Assembly: GCF_948329515.1 (NCBI RefSeq)
Contig: NZ_CAOJCN010000013.1
Coordinates: 1 to 64,000 of the forward strand
Source: Cohnella rhizoplanae
GTDB taxonomy: Bacteria; Bacillota; Bacilli; Paenibacillales; Paenibacillaceae
Direction: 5' to 3'
Length of the DNA: 64,000 nt
The notes beneath the pieces are model-generated. The model searched no databases, was not told where the DNA came from, and saw nothing but the letters and a program-made list of their open reading frames with translations. Below are positions 8,272-18,672 of this stretch, piece after piece; the stretch's first letter is position 1, and the number at the start of each line of letters is the position of its first letter. The position numbers and the translations under genes are program-made.

Positions 8272-11200
8272 TCAAACTAACTTTAAAGACGCGAGTACGC
8301 GGTAAATCAGTTCGGCGCTTTCCGCGCGGGTCGTATTCTTCTTGGCCTGGATCGGAAAAGCGTCGGACTGTTTCATAATCCCTTGTTGCAGCATCGCGTC
8401 GACGGCCTCCGTCGACCAGCTGCTGTACCCGGCCGCCGCGCTGAATTGCTGTGCCGAGCCTGTCGCGTTGCCGCGATAGCCGCCATAGATAAGCGCTTGA
8501 TACAAGATGGAGACCATTTCTTGCTGGCTGATCATTTGGCTCGGTTTAAACGTTCCGTCCGTATACCCTTTGAACAAGCCCGCCTGAACGGCCGCGGCTA
8601 CGGAATCGGAATACCAGGCATCCGCTTTAACGTCTTTAAAGCCGGAGGCGCCGGCGTTTGGCACGATTCCCAACGCTTTTACCAGCAAAGACGCGGCTTC
8701 GGCGCGAGTGACCGGTCCTTCGGGCTTGAAGGTGCCGTCGGCATATCCGTTGATGACTCTTCTGCCGGCTAATGACCGGATCGACTTCTGCGCGAATGGG
8801 CTGGTTTCGACATCGTTGAAGCTCTTTGGATTCGAGACGATGGCGTAAACCGAGTTGCCCTTTTGGTAGATCGTTGCTTTTAATTTGTTCCCGTCCCTCG
8901 CAAAGGTCGCGGGCACCGGGAGCACTTTGCCGCTGGCGGAATCGATCATGACGGCGGACAGGTCCTCTACGGATTGAACGAGGGAATCGATCGTCAATGT
9001 ATGCCCGATATACTGATCGAAATTCGCAACGACGTTCGATGCTTGGCCGGGTGTATCTTTGCGGATCTTGTAATCGAATAACGTTCCGATCGGCTTAAGC
9101 CCGTTATTGGATAACGCCTGATAGGCAGGAGCGGCAGAAGCCGCCACCGATTCGATCTGGAACGAATATCGGACGTTTTTATCGTAATTGAAAGAACTTA
9201 GCGTATGAAGCGGAATGATCAGCCCTGCTTGTTCGCCTGCGATTTCCATGGAAGAGGATTTGTCCTTGGTAAGAAGTATGCCGATCTGTTCTCCGTTCAA
9301 CTGCAGATTGATTTTGTCTGTTTTATCTTTTACGGCAATCTGCAATGTATTCGAGCTGCCGGTCCAGTTCGCTACCGTTTTGAATAAATCTTCATTTTCG
9401 ATCGTTATATTGTTCAGCGTCGTCCCATCCGTCTCTGTCACGATCTGCGATTTGTAGAGGAGGGCCTGATCGCTAGCGCCTGCCGGCGGTTTAACTCCGC
9501 CACCAATGCCGCCGCCGATACCACCGCCGATACCACCACCAATGCCGCCACCGCCGCCGCCATTGCTACCGCTACCGCTATTTTCGGCTGCGTATTCCTT
9601 CCATACAAGGAAGCTTTCCGCCTTGCCGGGGGCCGTTATGCCGACGAAAATCACTCGAAAGCTCTCGTCCAACTTGATAGCCGACACGGTGGCGCTTGAT
9701 TGCCCGTTCGCTGCGGAGGCTTGTCCGTACAGCCTTCCTGCCAGATCGTAAACCTTGACGATGTCGCCGGATTGCAAGCCGGACACCGTCACCGAATCCG
9801 CCGCGCCCTTGCCGTTTGTGACGGCAATCTGCTCCGGCGTCGGAGCGATCGTCATCCGATCCGGAATCTCCGTCAGCGCGAAGCCCGGCGCGCCGTCGCC
9901 GTCGGGATCCTGCAATTGAACGGCCATGATGATGGCATGCTCGGGAATGGCTGTATTCGGCGGAATGTTAAACGCATAGCTTGACTTGCCTGAAGCATTC
10001 ACGTATCCGATCGGATCACCGATAACGTTGTCTTCCCCGGCGAAATAAACCGCATACCGATCGCCGGCAAGTTCTCCGGTCGCTTGATCGAAGGTCAACG
10101 GTCCGCCAATCTCGTCGGCCGAGGTGTCGGTGTCTGACAGCAAGGCATTCGTCGGATAATAGGTATCGCTGTCCCAAAGCCGAATGACGATTTCAGCGCT
10201 TGCCAGCGCCTGATTTTCACCGTATTCGGGCCTATACATGGGCGTTATACCGATTTTCTTGACGGCAGAAGGAATGGATCTGTTTAACCGATGAACAAAA
10301 CTCCCGTCCGTTTGGCGATCGTATGAATAAGAATAATCGTCGTAAGCACTTGGGACAGGTTGATTCGCCGAATCGTAATAACGAATGCGATATTGCGTTA
10401 CGCCGCCCGCAAGGTTGCCCGGATAGAAGCTAAGATCGCCTTCTATCTTATTCGGATCATCGTTTTCGTCCAGAAAGTACGCGCCGGAGGGTTTAAAGCC
10501 TTCGTTAATTTGCTGCTTCATTCCTTCGAAACTATCAAACTTCATCAGCGTAAATTGGGGATTCGTTTGCGCTCCGTTCCCCGTAAAAAGTAAAATGGCA
10601 CCGTCTTCTTTGATATAACCGTATGTCACCGGGAAAGGAAATGCGTATGTCGGATTAAACGTGTCCCGGTCGTAAAAGCCGTTCGAGGCAAGGACGCGGC
10701 TGTCGCGAGCGAAGAGCAGGCGGGCGTTGTAATAAACGTTTTTGTAGCTCCCGTATACCGACTTGAAGTTATCCGCGGATAACCGCGTGGCGGCATAATA
10801 GACATAGTCGCCGTCTTGGATCACTTCTTTGGGGGCGGACGAATAGGCATCGGAATCCATCACGCTCTGCAAGGTGGAGGCGTCCAGCTTGTACAGCTTC
10901 CCGCCGGAGGAGCCTGTCTCGCCTGCCAGGATATGCGAGGCATCCGGCGTCATGACGATACTTGGCGTACTATAAGTTCTAGAATCAATGCGGTAAACCG
11001 AATCGTAGACTCCGATTTTCCCCCAACTGCCGGAGGTAACGAAGTAGGCCTTCCCCGGACCTGCCGCGACGTCGCTTGTTAACGCACCGAGCTCCAGTTC
11101 GGTAATAGGCGCCATAAAGTCAGTCTCGTCATGCGTATCGATCTTGGCGATGTGCGTACTCCCGCCCAGCGACACATAGAGGATCCCGTCGCGTACATCG

Positions 11201-12321
11201 ACGTCCGTCGGTCTCGAACCTACATATCGATCCTGGAGCACTTGGAACGTCTCGGTATCGATCTGGAGCAGCCGGTTGGCTTCGGTCGAGATCGCATACA
11301 AATAACGCTCGTCTTCGCCCATGGCAAAAGCGGTCAAATCGCGGTCTAACGTGATTCGGTTGGCTTCTTGTTCATATTGAACCGCCGGCCGGGCGTTGGA
11401 CAGGTCAAACGCTTGTTTGCGAATGGATTTCGAATCGGTTTGAAAAGAATATACACGGCCCTGGGCATCTACTCGTACGAGCGCGTTGTATTCCAACGAA
11501 TCATAGGTCGCGACCCTTATGCCGTCATCCTTGCGCATGATTCCCGACGTCCCGTATAGATAGCCTGCGCGTTCGGCTTGAATGGTGCCTATCGAACGCG
11601 TGGTGGATCGGATCCGTCTGGTAGCGGCGTCGATCTCAACCGCATCGTAATAGATCGTGCCGTCGATGACAAACAAAGAGCTTCCGTACCCGCCGTCCGG
11701 CTCAAGGGACCAGAGCTTGCTCCCGTCCATCCCGTAGGCATTAATCTGATATCTGGAAATGCCGGTCTCGGCTGCAAAGAGGATGTGCGACGAATGGTCG
11801 ATCTCTAATTTGGGTTGGTAAACGATCGTATCGATCGTGGTATCCACGCCCGTCGTCAGGTCCTTACGGTGGATGTCGCACCACTGGTCGCCGTCGGCAT
11901 AGAACAAAACGTCGCCGTCTACGGCAACCTGTGCGGGTTTTTCGAACGTGTTGATATTGCCGACGACGCTTTGCGTGTCCAGGTCCACGACCGCGATCAT
12001 CGTCGCGCCGCTTAAGGCGACGTATAACTTGTTGCCTGCTTGATCGATGCCGTATGGGGAAGAACCTACGGCTAATCGCTTCTCGATTTGAAAATTGTCC
12101 AGACGGATAAATAACAACTCATTGGTTGGCCCCGCCGTCGCATACAGATAACCTCTTTGATCGTCAATCAGCATATCCTGAACGTAGGACCCTACGCTAA
12201 GAGATTCGTCGGACAAGGCCGACGTCTCCGCCGATGCGACCGGCGGGATGTGAGCCAAAGAACCTAGAACAAACAAGCAAATCATGGAAACCAGCAAACG
12301 CTTCAGTACAAGCTTTCTCAA
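8272..12321 (-). CDS. S-layer-homology surface protein with N-terminal beta-propeller
   Basis: About 1349 aa, exported and bound to the cell wall. The N-terminus is a signal peptide (RKLVLKRLL, then a hydrophobic core ending near AxA). Residues about 40-560 contain repeated YVTN/beta-propeller-like blades such as YLYAISTEANRLLQIDTE. A central beta-rich region follows, then a Gly-rich hinge of GGGI repeats (about 915-945). Three SLH domains occupy about 1175-1349; the second is canonical (FKDVKADAWYSDSV and GYTDGTFKP) and the third is divergent. SLH domains bind pyruvylated secondary wall polymer. The TTG at 12321 is preferred because GAAGGTG lies six bases upstream; a GTG nine bases earlier is the alternative. 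It is flanked by its own terminator and is probably monocistronic. The ligand of the propeller is unknown. Confidence 0.88.
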   Translation of the reverse strand: MRKLVLKRLLVSMICLFVLGSLAHIPPVASAETSALSDESLSVGSYVQDMLIDDQRGYLYATAGPTNELLFIRLDNFQIEKRLAVGSSPYGIDQAGNKLYVALSGATMIAVVDLDTQSVVGNINTFEKPAQVAVDGDVLFYADGDQWCDIHRKDLTTGVDTTIDTIVYQPKLEIDHSSHILFAAETGISRYQINAYGMDGSKLWSLEPDGGYGSSLFVIDGTIYYDAVEIDAATRRIRSTTRSIGTIQAERAGYLYGTSGIMRKDDGIRVATYDSLEYNALVRVDAQGRVYSFQTDSKSIRKQAFDLSNARPAVQYEQEANRITLDRDLTAFAMGEDERYLYAISTEANRLLQIDTETFQVLQDRYVGSRPTDVDVRDGILYVSLGGSTHIAKIDTHDETDFMAPITELELGALTSDVAAGPGKAYFVTSGSWGKIGVYDSVYRIDSRTYSTPSIVMTPDASHILAGETGSSGGKLYKLDASTLQSVMDSDAYSSAPKEVIQDGDYVYYAATRLSADNFKSVYGSYKNVYYNARLLFARDSRVLASNGFYDRDTFNPTYAFPFPVTYGYIKEDGAILLFTGNGAQTNPQFTLMKFDSFEGMKQQINEGFKPSGAYFLDENDDPNKIEGDLSFYPGNLAGGVTQYRIRYYDSANQPVPSAYDDYSYSYDRQTDGSFVHRLNRSIPSAVKKIGITPMYRPEYGENQALASAEIVIRLWDSDTYYPTNALLSDTDTSADEIGGPLTFDQATGELAGDRYAVYFAGEDNVIGDPIGYVNASGKSSYAFNIPPNTAIPEHAIIMAVQLQDPDGDGAPGFALTEIPDRMTIAPTPEQIAVTNGKGAADSVTVSGLQSGDIVKVYDLAGRLYGQASAANGQSSATVSAIKLDESFRVIFVGITAPGKAESFLVWKEYAAENSGSGSNGGGGGGIGGGIGGGIGGGIGGGVKPPAGASDQALLYKSQIVTETDGTTLNNITIENEDLFKTVANWTGSSNTLQIAVKDKTDKINLQLNGEQIGILLTKDKSSSMEIAGEQAGLIIPLHTLSSFNYDKNVRYSFQIESVAASAAPAYQALSNNGLKPIGTLFDYKIRKDTPGQASNVVANFDQYIGHTLTIDSLVQSVEDLSAVMIDSASGKVLPVPATFARDGNKLKATIYQKGNSVYAIVSNPKSFNDVETSPFAQKSIRSLAGRRVINGYADGTFKPEGPVTRAEAASLLVKALGIVPNAGASGFKDVKADAWYSDSVAAAVQAGLFKGYTDGTFKPSQMISQQEMVSILYQALIYGGYRGNATGSAQQFSAAAGYSSWSTEAVDAMLQQGIMKQSDAFPIQAKKNTTRAESAELIYRVLASLKLV

Positions 12322-12434
12322 TGGGTACACCTTCGTAACACGCTCCCGGCATAGGCACTTTTTTATCTGTATTGTAACTTATATCCAGTGGAGCTAAAAG
12401 ATATATTTTGAGGATAACAGAGGCATGAACTCGA

Positions 12435-12469
12435 AAATAAAAAGCGCCCCGAGTCCTGCTCGGAGCGCC
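12435..12469 (-). terminator. Rho-independent terminator of the nucleoside operon
   Basis: On the minus strand GGCGCTCCGAG pairs with CTCGGGGCGC around a short loop, and TTTTTATTTT follows. It sits just after the stop of the nucleoside phosphorylase, the last gene of the operon. Confidence 0.75.
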
Positions 12470-12481
12470 CTATATAAGCTA

Positions 12482-13225
12482 TTATGCCAATGACTTCGCA
12501 TCCTGCTCCGCCAGCTTCGCGACGGCGCGAAGCGCAGCCTCGATCTCCCGCTCGACGGCCTGCGCGACGGCATCGGTGTGCGGGTCGTACTCGGCCGCGA
12601 GATCGGCGTCCGCGTAGCCGTCCACCGCCAGGATCGCGCCCGCGCGGGCACCGCGCAAGCTTGCGATAACGTACAGCGCGGCGATTTCCATCTCGACGCC
12701 GATGGCGCCCGCCTTTTTGTACGTCTTATGCGGCACTTCCAGCGCGCCCTCGAAAAAGACGTCGACCGTCACGGTGATGCCCTTGCCTACGACGCCGCCG
12801 AGCGCGAGCGCCGACTCGTACAGCGCCTCGACGATGCGGCTGTCGGCGACGGCCGGGAACCCGTCCGGCACGATCGACCGGGTCAGCCCGTCGGTCCGCA
12901 GGGCCGCCGTGCTGACGATCAGGCTGCCGGCCGGCGTCCGGTCCGAGTAGGAGCCGGCGGTGCCGACGCGGATCAGCGTCTTGACGCCCGCGCGGATCAG
13001 CTCCTCGAAGCAGATGGCCGCGCCCGCCGAGCCGACGCCATGGCTGACCACCGCGAGGCGCACGCCTTGGTAGTCGCCGACGAACGTGCGGTACTCCCGG
13101 GCGAAGGCCAGCTCTCGCGCGCCTTCCAGCTTACGCGAGATCACCTCGGCCCGGCGCGGGTCGCCGCAGACGATCGCATACTCGGGAATGTCTTCGGATT
13201 GAATTTGCAAGATCGGCAGGTACAT
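12482..13225 (-). CDS. nucleoside phosphorylase (NP-I family, uridine/purine type)
   Basis: 247 aa. Predicted to split nucleosides with phosphate into base and (deoxy)ribose 1-phosphate in the cytoplasm. The phosphate-binding start VCGDPRRAEVIS, the central SHGVGSAGAAICFEEL, RVGTAGSY and the ribose/base-site GVEMEIAALYVIA are all NP-I features. The residues do not let me choose safely between uridine and purine specificity. The ATG at 13225 lies two bases after the stop of the upstream gene, and AAGGAG is embedded in that gene's end. It closes an operon whose first four genes encode a BMP-type nucleoside ABC transporter, which supports a salvage role. Confidence 0.9.
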   Translation of the reverse strand: MYLPILQIQSEDIPEYAIVCGDPRRAEVISRKLEGARELAFAREYRTFVGDYQGVRLAVVSHGVGSAGAAICFEELIRAGVKTLIRVGTAGSYSDRTPAGSLIVSTAALRTDGLTRSIVPDGFPAVADSRIVEALYESALALGGVVGKGITVTVDVFFEGALEVPHKTYKKAGAIGVEMEIAALYVIASLRGARAGAILAVDGYADADLAAEYDPHTDAVAQAVEREIEAALRAVAKLAEQDAKSLA

Positions 13226-13227
13226 CG

Positions 13228-13902
<675 letters not shown>

Positions 13903-13933
13903 CTTCGTTGTCAGCCTCCTCTGGCGTCCGGCT

Positions 13934-14857
13934 TTATCTGGAGCTGGAGCCGGCGTTTTGAGCGTCTTTGAGGAACCCTTTGTCCCGGAAAAAGAACATA
14001 GCGATAATCGTCACGACATAAGGAACCATCTGCGTAAAATGAGACGGCCACGACACGCCCTGCAGCCGGATGCTGAACGCGTCCATGAAGCCGAACAGCG
14101 CGCTGGCGCCGAGCACGCCGAGCGGCCCGGATTGGCCGAGCATCGTCGCGACGAGCGCGATGAAGCCGCGGCCCGACGTCATCCCTTCGGTGAACATCGT
14201 GACTTGCCCGAGCGACAGCTGCGCGCCGGCGAGGGCGCACAGCACGCCGCAGGCGATCATCGCGCCGTATTGGTAGCGGCGAACGTGGATGCCGATCGTC
14301 CGGGCGGCGAGCGGGTTGCTGCCCGCGGCGAGGAACCGGAACCCGTTCACCGTGCGATAGAAATAGTACCACAGCAATCCCGCCAGCAGGAACGACAAGT
14401 AGACAAGCGGAGAATGCCCGGAGAAAATGTCGCCGACGACCGGAATGTCCTTGATGAGCGGAATGTCCCATTTCGGCAAGCCGACCATTTCCTTATCGTA
14501 GTATGCGCCCTTTACATGGAAGATCGTCCGCAAGCTGAACGTCGTCACGCCGAGCGCCAAGAAGTTTATCGCGATGCCGACGACGATCACGTTGGCCTGC
14601 AGATGGATGCTGAGGAACGCGAAGAGCAGCGAGAACGCGCATACGCATACGATCGCGAACAGGATGGCCAGCATCGTATTCCCGAAGTAATGGTTGCCGA
14701 CGATGGCCGTGAACGCGCCGATCAGCATCAGACCTTCGAGTCCGACGTTAAACAGGCCGACGCGCGCGCACAGCGCGCCGCCCAGGGCCGCGAGCAGGAT
14801 CGGCGTCAGGATGCGAAGCGCCGAATTGAACAAGGCCAGATCAAACAGCTGATCCAT
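13934..14857 (-). CDS. nucleoside-type ABC transporter permease 2
   Basis: 307 aa, about eight to nine membrane segments, BPD_transp_2 family as in the NupQ/YufQ permeases of Bacillus nucleoside importers. Typical elements are GLFNVGLEGLMLIGAF near residue 33 and the SGRGFIALVATMLGQ segment near 220. The start overlaps the preceding permease gene by 17 bases, so translation is probably coupled. Together with the ATPase and the BMP lipoprotein it makes a complete importer. Confidence 0.93.
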   Translation of the reverse strand: MDQLFDLALFNSALRILTPILLAALGGALCARVGLFNVGLEGLMLIGAFTAIVGNHYFGNTMLAILFAIVCVCAFSLLFAFLSIHLQANVIVVGIAINFLALGVTTFSLRTIFHVKGAYYDKEMVGLPKWDIPLIKDIPVVGDIFSGHSPLVYLSFLLAGLLWYYFYRTVNGFRFLAAGSNPLAARTIGIHVRRYQYGAMIACGVLCALAGAQLSLGQVTMFTEGMTSGRGFIALVATMLGQSGPLGVLGASALFGFMDAFSIRLQGVSWPSHFTQMVPYVVTIIAMFFFRDKGFLKDAQNAGSSSR

Positions 14858-15908
14858 CGACGATCGCCCCCTTTTTACGCCGCGCGAAGCTCCAGCTAAA
14901 TTTAACGGTTATGAACAAGATGAGCACGGCTTGGATCACCGAACCGATCTCAAGCGGCACGTCGGTATTGAGCTCCACGCCCATGCCGCCCGTCTGAAGC
15001 GCCGCGAGGAAAAAGGCGCCGACGGCCGCGCCGATCGGATTCCCGTTCGCGAGCAGCGCCGCCATGATGCCCGTCCAGGCATAGTCCGCCGAAGCGAACG
15101 AGCCGTCGATGTAGCGATACTGCGAGCCAAGTACCTCGGCCGCGCCCGCAAGCCCGGCGAGTCCGCCGCTCGCGAACATCGTCGTCAGCATGAGCGACGT
15201 CCGCCGGACCCCGCCGTAAACGGCGAACAGCGGGTTGCCGCCCAGCATGCGCGCCTCGTAGCCTTTGACCGACTTGGCCAAATAGATGTACAGGATGACG
15301 ACGGCCGCCAGCGCGAGGACGAATCCGGCGTGCACCGTCATGCCCTTGAACAGCTTCGGCAGCCAGATCGCGTGTTCGAGCATCTGCGTCTGGGCCATCG
15401 CGCCCGCGCCCGTCTTGTCTTTGAACGGATAGGTGACCAGATAGCCCGCGAACAATGAGGCGATGTAATTGAGCAGCATCGTCGTGATGAGCAGATTCAC
15501 CCGGAAGCGGACGTCGAAGTAACCGGCCATCGCCGACCATAGCCCGCCCGCGACAATGCCGCCAAGCATCGCTACGATGCACACGAACCAGCCCGGTCCC
15601 GGCACGTGCAAGCCGATGAGCGCCGCGCTCAAGCCGCCGAACGCCATCTGCCCCTCCGCGCCGAGGTTGAAGAAGCCTGAACGGAAAGCGACCGCCGCTC
15701 CCATGGCGACGAGAAGGAGCGGCGTCGCGCGCGCGAGCGTGCTCGTGAAAAAGTAAAAGCTGCCGAATGCGCCCTTCCACATTTCCGCATACGTCTCCGC
15801 GATCGAGCCGCCGGCCACGAGAATGGCGATCGAGCCCGCGAGCAAGCCGATCACGATGGCGATCAGCGGTCCGCGAAGCGGAAGCAGCCACGTTCCGATT
15901 TTACTCAT
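14841..15908 (-). CDS. nucleoside-type ABC transporter permease 1
   Basis: 355 aa with about nine membrane segments, BPD_transp_2 family like NupP/YufP. The block FFNLGAEGQMAFGGLSAALIG near residue 75 is the counterpart of the GLFNVGLEG block in the second permease; the two form the heterodimeric channel. It overlaps the ATPase gene by eight bases. A GGAGGGATACGA site inside the ATPase gene precedes its ATG. Confidence 0.93.
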   Translation of the reverse strand: MSKIGTWLLPLRGPLIAIVIGLLAGSIAILVAGGSIAETYAEMWKGAFGSFYFFTSTLARATPLLLVAMGAAVAFRSGFFNLGAEGQMAFGGLSAALIGLHVPGPGWFVCIVAMLGGIVAGGLWSAMAGYFDVRFRVNLLITTMLLNYIASLFAGYLVTYPFKDKTGAGAMAQTQMLEHAIWLPKLFKGMTVHAGFVLALAAVVILYIYLAKSVKGYEARMLGGNPLFAVYGGVRRTSLMLTTMFASGGLAGLAGAAEVLGSQYRYIDGSFASADYAWTGIMAALLANGNPIGAAVGAFFLAALQTGGMGVELNTDVPLEIGSVIQAVLILFITVKFSWSFARRKKGAIVDGSAV

Positions 15909-17400
15909 TTCGTATCCCTCCTCCCGCCATCAGCAGGCTGAGCTTGTCCTCGCTCGCCTCGTCGACATGCAGCTCTCCCGCGATGGTTCCTTCGTACATG
16001 ACGACGATCCGGTCCGACAGCTTCAGTATCTCCGACAGCTCCGACGAGACGAGCAGGATCGCCCCGCCCTCGGCCCGCTTGCGCAGCAGCTCCTCGTGGA
16101 TCGTCTCCATCGCCCCGATGTCGACGCCGCGCGTCGGCTCAGCCGCGATTAAGAAGGGCGTGTTCTGCGCGAGCTCGCGGGCGACGATCAGCTTCTGCAG
16201 GTTGCCGCCGGATAAGTTTTGCGTCTGGTTATCGAGCGAGCCGGCCTTGATCGCATAGCGCTTGACCCAGTCCGATACGAGCGCCTTCGTCCCTCTGCCG
16301 CGCAGCATCCCATAACGCCCCAGCCGATTCTGGTGGCCCATGATGCCCGTCTCGGCGACGGTCGCGGCTTTGTTGGCACCCCATATGTACCGGTCCTCGG
16401 GAATATGCGCCAGCCCGGCGTCCCGCAGCGCCCGCGCGCTGCTGCCCGTCACGTCCTTGCCGAGCAGCGAGATCGTGCCCGCATCCGGCTTCGCGAGGCC
16501 CGCGATCGACTGGATCAGCTCGGATTGACCGTTGCCGGAGATGCCCGCCACGCCGACGATCTCGCCTTCGCGCACGGTCAGGTTAATGCCGTCCAGCAGC
16601 GGTCTGGGTCCGTGTCCGGCGAGGGAGACGTCTCTGAGCTCGAGCACGCTCGCCTTGGGATTCGCGGATTTCTTCGTGGAAGGCGCAAGCTCGCGGCCGA
16701 CCATGAGCCTGGACAGCTCCTCCACGCCCGTCTCGGAGGCGTTCAGCGTGCCCGTCACTTCGCCGTCGCGCAGCACGGTGATCCGGTCGGCGACGCTCAT
16801 CACTTCGTTCAGTTTATGCGTAATCAAAATAAAGCTCTTGCCCATGCCCGCCAGCTTCTTGATCGCTTCGAGCAGTTCGGTGACCTCCAGCGGGGTCAGC
16901 ACGCCGGTCGGCTCGTCGAGGATGATGATCTCCGCGCCTTGATGGAGAACCTTCAGGATCTCCACCCGCTGCTGCACGCCGAGCGGGCAGTCGCCGACCC
17001 TCGCTCGCGGATCTACGCGGATGCCGTATGTATCGGTGAGCGCCTCCACCTGCGCAACCGCGGTCTTGCGGTCGAACCGGACGGCGCCGGGCTCGCGGCC
17101 GATCACGATGTTCTCCGCCACGGTGAAGTCCGGGAACAGCATGAAGTGCTGGTGCACCATGCCGATGCCGCTGGCGATCGCATCCTTCGGATCGGCGAAG
17201 CGCACTTCGCGCCCGTTCAGCCTGATTACGCCTGAAGTCGCCTGCTCCATGCCGTACAAAATGCGCATGAGCGTCGTTTTGCCCGCGCCGTTTTCCCCGA
17301 CGATGGCATGCACTTCCCCGGCCTTCAGGTTATAGTCGATTCCCCTGTTCGCGACGACGCTGCCGTAGCTCTTCGCGATTCGTTCCATCTCGAGCAGCAT
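15901..17400 (-). CDS. nucleoside-type ABC transporter ATPase (two NBDs)
   Basis: 499 aa with two nucleotide-binding domains, as in NupO/YufO and RbsA. The first half has an intact Walker A (GENGAGKTT), LGVQQRVEILK as signature region and ILDEPTGVLTP as Walker B. The second half has the degenerate Walker A GISGNGQSE and an intact LSGGNLQK signature, the asymmetry expected for this family. The ATG at 17400 is chosen because AGGAGGGG lies five bases upstream; an in-frame ATG at 17433 lacks such a site. It is the second gene of the nucleoside operon. Confidence 0.93.
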   Translation of the reverse strand: MLLEMERIAKSYGSVVANRGIDYNLKAGEVHAIVGENGAGKTTLMRILYGMEQATSGVIRLNGREVRFADPKDAIASGIGMVHQHFMLFPDFTVAENIVIGREPGAVRFDRKTAVAQVEALTDTYGIRVDPRARVGDCPLGVQQRVEILKVLHQGAEIIILDEPTGVLTPLEVTELLEAIKKLAGMGKSFILITHKLNEVMSVADRITVLRDGEVTGTLNASETGVEELSRLMVGRELAPSTKKSANPKASVLELRDVSLAGHGPRPLLDGINLTVREGEIVGVAGISGNGQSELIQSIAGLAKPDAGTISLLGKDVTGSSARALRDAGLAHIPEDRYIWGANKAATVAETGIMGHQNRLGRYGMLRGRGTKALVSDWVKRYAIKAGSLDNQTQNLSGGNLQKLIVARELAQNTPFLIAAEPTRGVDIGAMETIHEELLRKRAEGGAILLVSSELSEILKLSDRIVVMYEGTIAGELHVDEASEDKLSLLMAGGGIRNE

Positions 17401-17437
17401 GCGACCCCTCCTGTCTGCGGTCCTTATAAGCATAGGA

Positions 17438-17462
17438 AACCGGCTGCTCGGGGCAGCCGGTT
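17438..17462 (-). promoter_or_regulatory. intercistronic hairpin after the binding-protein gene
   Basis: A perfect 10-bp stem (AACCGGCTGC at 17438-17447 with GCAGCCGGTT at 17453-17462) and a 5-base loop lie between the lipoprotein stop and the ATPase start. There is no T-run, so it is more likely an mRNA-stabilising or partial attenuation hairpin, which would favour the binding protein over the transporter (inference). Confidence 0.55.
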
Positions 17463-17489
17463 ATCGATGGTTATTGGTTAAAGCGGCAT

Positions 17490-18563
17490 TTATGGTTGCA
17501 AAGGATTTTTGACGACGGTCGTGCCTGCAATGATATCATCGGAAATCTTCTTGAGCTTGTCAACATTTTCTTGGCCGATCGCATCGCTCAGCGGGGACTT
17601 GCTGTCTTTGTTGACGTAAGTCAGGCCGACGCCGCCTTCCTTGAGGCCGTAGTCGCGGACGCCGTACGAGAAGTTGCCTTCGACGAAGTCTTTGACCGTC
17701 TCGTAGGCTACTGCGTCCGTGCCTTTGAGCTGCGCCAGGATGACTTGTTTGCCGTCGGTGTTGTCCGTATCTTGACCGGACGTGTAGAAGCCCTTGTCGC
17801 CTGCGGCTTCGAAGACGCCGAGGTCGCCTGCGGCCGACATGCCGGCGATGAAGTCCGCGCCTTGGGCGTTTTGCTGCAGAGCCAGTTCCTTCGCCTTCGC
17901 AGGGTCGGTATATCCGCCTACGAAGCCGACCAGGATCTTAATGTTCGGGTTGATGGATTTGGCGCCTTGCTCGAATCCGCTCGTGTACTTGGAGAGGAGC
18001 GGGATGTCCATGGCGACGACGTTGCCGACCGTGCCGGACTTGGAGACGAGAGCGGCCGCGGCGCCGAGCAGGTACGACGCTTCGTACTCGCGGAACGCGA
18101 TGGAACGAACGTTAGGCAGGTCGACGACCGTATCGATGACGGCGAATGCCTTGTCCGGGTATTCCGGCGCGATCTTTTTCAGGGCGTCTTCGACTTGGTA
18201 AGTCGCGGTGATGATCAGGTCGTAGTCGCCTGCCGCCGCCGTACGGATGTTTTGCTCGATGGAGGCCGGATCCGTGGACTCGATCGTATTGACTTCCACG
18301 CCAAAATCCTTGCCGGCCTTCTTCAAGCCTTCGTCCATCAGCACGAAAAACGCGTTGACGCCGATCGGCTCGGGCGTGATGAGCGCGACTTTTTTCGGCT
18401 TGCCTTCGGAAGCCGCCGGCGCGGACGCGCTTCCGCTTGCCGGCGCGCTGCTGCTGGCGCTGCCGCCTGCGTTGTTGCCGTTGTTGTTCTTATTCGATCC
18501 GCACGCCGCGAGCACGCCCGCGATCAGTACGAACATCAGAACGAGCGATAATGTTTTCTTCAT
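17490..18563 (-). CDS. BMP-family (Med-like) nucleoside-binding lipoprotein
   Basis: 357 aa. Signal peptide with lipobox VLAAC (Cys21), then an Asn/Gly/Ser/Ala-rich linker to about residue 50, then a basic-membrane-protein (BMP) domain of type 1 periplasmic-binding fold. Diagnostic segments are VALITPEPIGVNAFF, the GVEVNTIESTD region and DFIAGMSAAGDLGVFEAA. BMP proteins such as PnrA and NupN bind nucleosides and deliver them to BPD_transp_2 permeases, which are encoded directly downstream. GGGGGAGAG precedes the ATG. First gene of the operon. Confidence 0.93.
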   Translation of the reverse strand: MKKTLSLVLMFVLIAGVLAACGSNKNNNGNNAGGSASSSAPASGSASAPAASEGKPKKVALITPEPIGVNAFFVLMDEGLKKAGKDFGVEVNTIESTDPASIEQNIRTAAAGDYDLIITATYQVEDALKKIAPEYPDKAFAVIDTVVDLPNVRSIAFREYEASYLLGAAAALVSKSGTVGNVVAMDIPLLSKYTSGFEQGAKSINPNIKILVGFVGGYTDPAKAKELALQQNAQGADFIAGMSAAGDLGVFEAAGDKGFYTSGQDTDNTDGKQVILAQLKGTDAVAYETVKDFVEGNFSYGVRDYGLKEGGVGLTYVNKDSKSPLSDAIGQENVDKLKKISDDIIAGTTVVKNPLQP

Positions 18564-18610
18564 CTGTTTCTCTCCCCCGGAATAGGTGCTATATAAGTAG
18601 ACTCTATGAT

Positions 18611-18639
18611 ATCCTAGAAGATCACTGGGTTTTTGTCAA
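18611..18639 (-). promoter_or_regulatory. promoter of the nucleoside transport/salvage operon
   Basis: On the minus strand a perfect TTGACA (18639-18634) and TAGGAT (18616-18611) are spaced by 17 bases, about 48 bases before the lipoprotein start. No purine riboswitch fold was found in the short leader. Confidence 0.65.
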
Positions 18640-18672
18640 ATGTATTTTTGGCGGTTTCGACAAATTTCGCTG

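Noticed and set aside
12394..12651. 85-codon minus-strand frame at the end of the nucleoside phosphorylase gene
   Set aside because: It overlaps the phosphorylase gene in another frame and runs through its terminator.
18564..18672. Purine riboswitch before the nucleoside operon
   Set aside because: The leader after the TTGACA/TAGGAT promoter is only about 40 bases and lacks the conserved riboswitch core.
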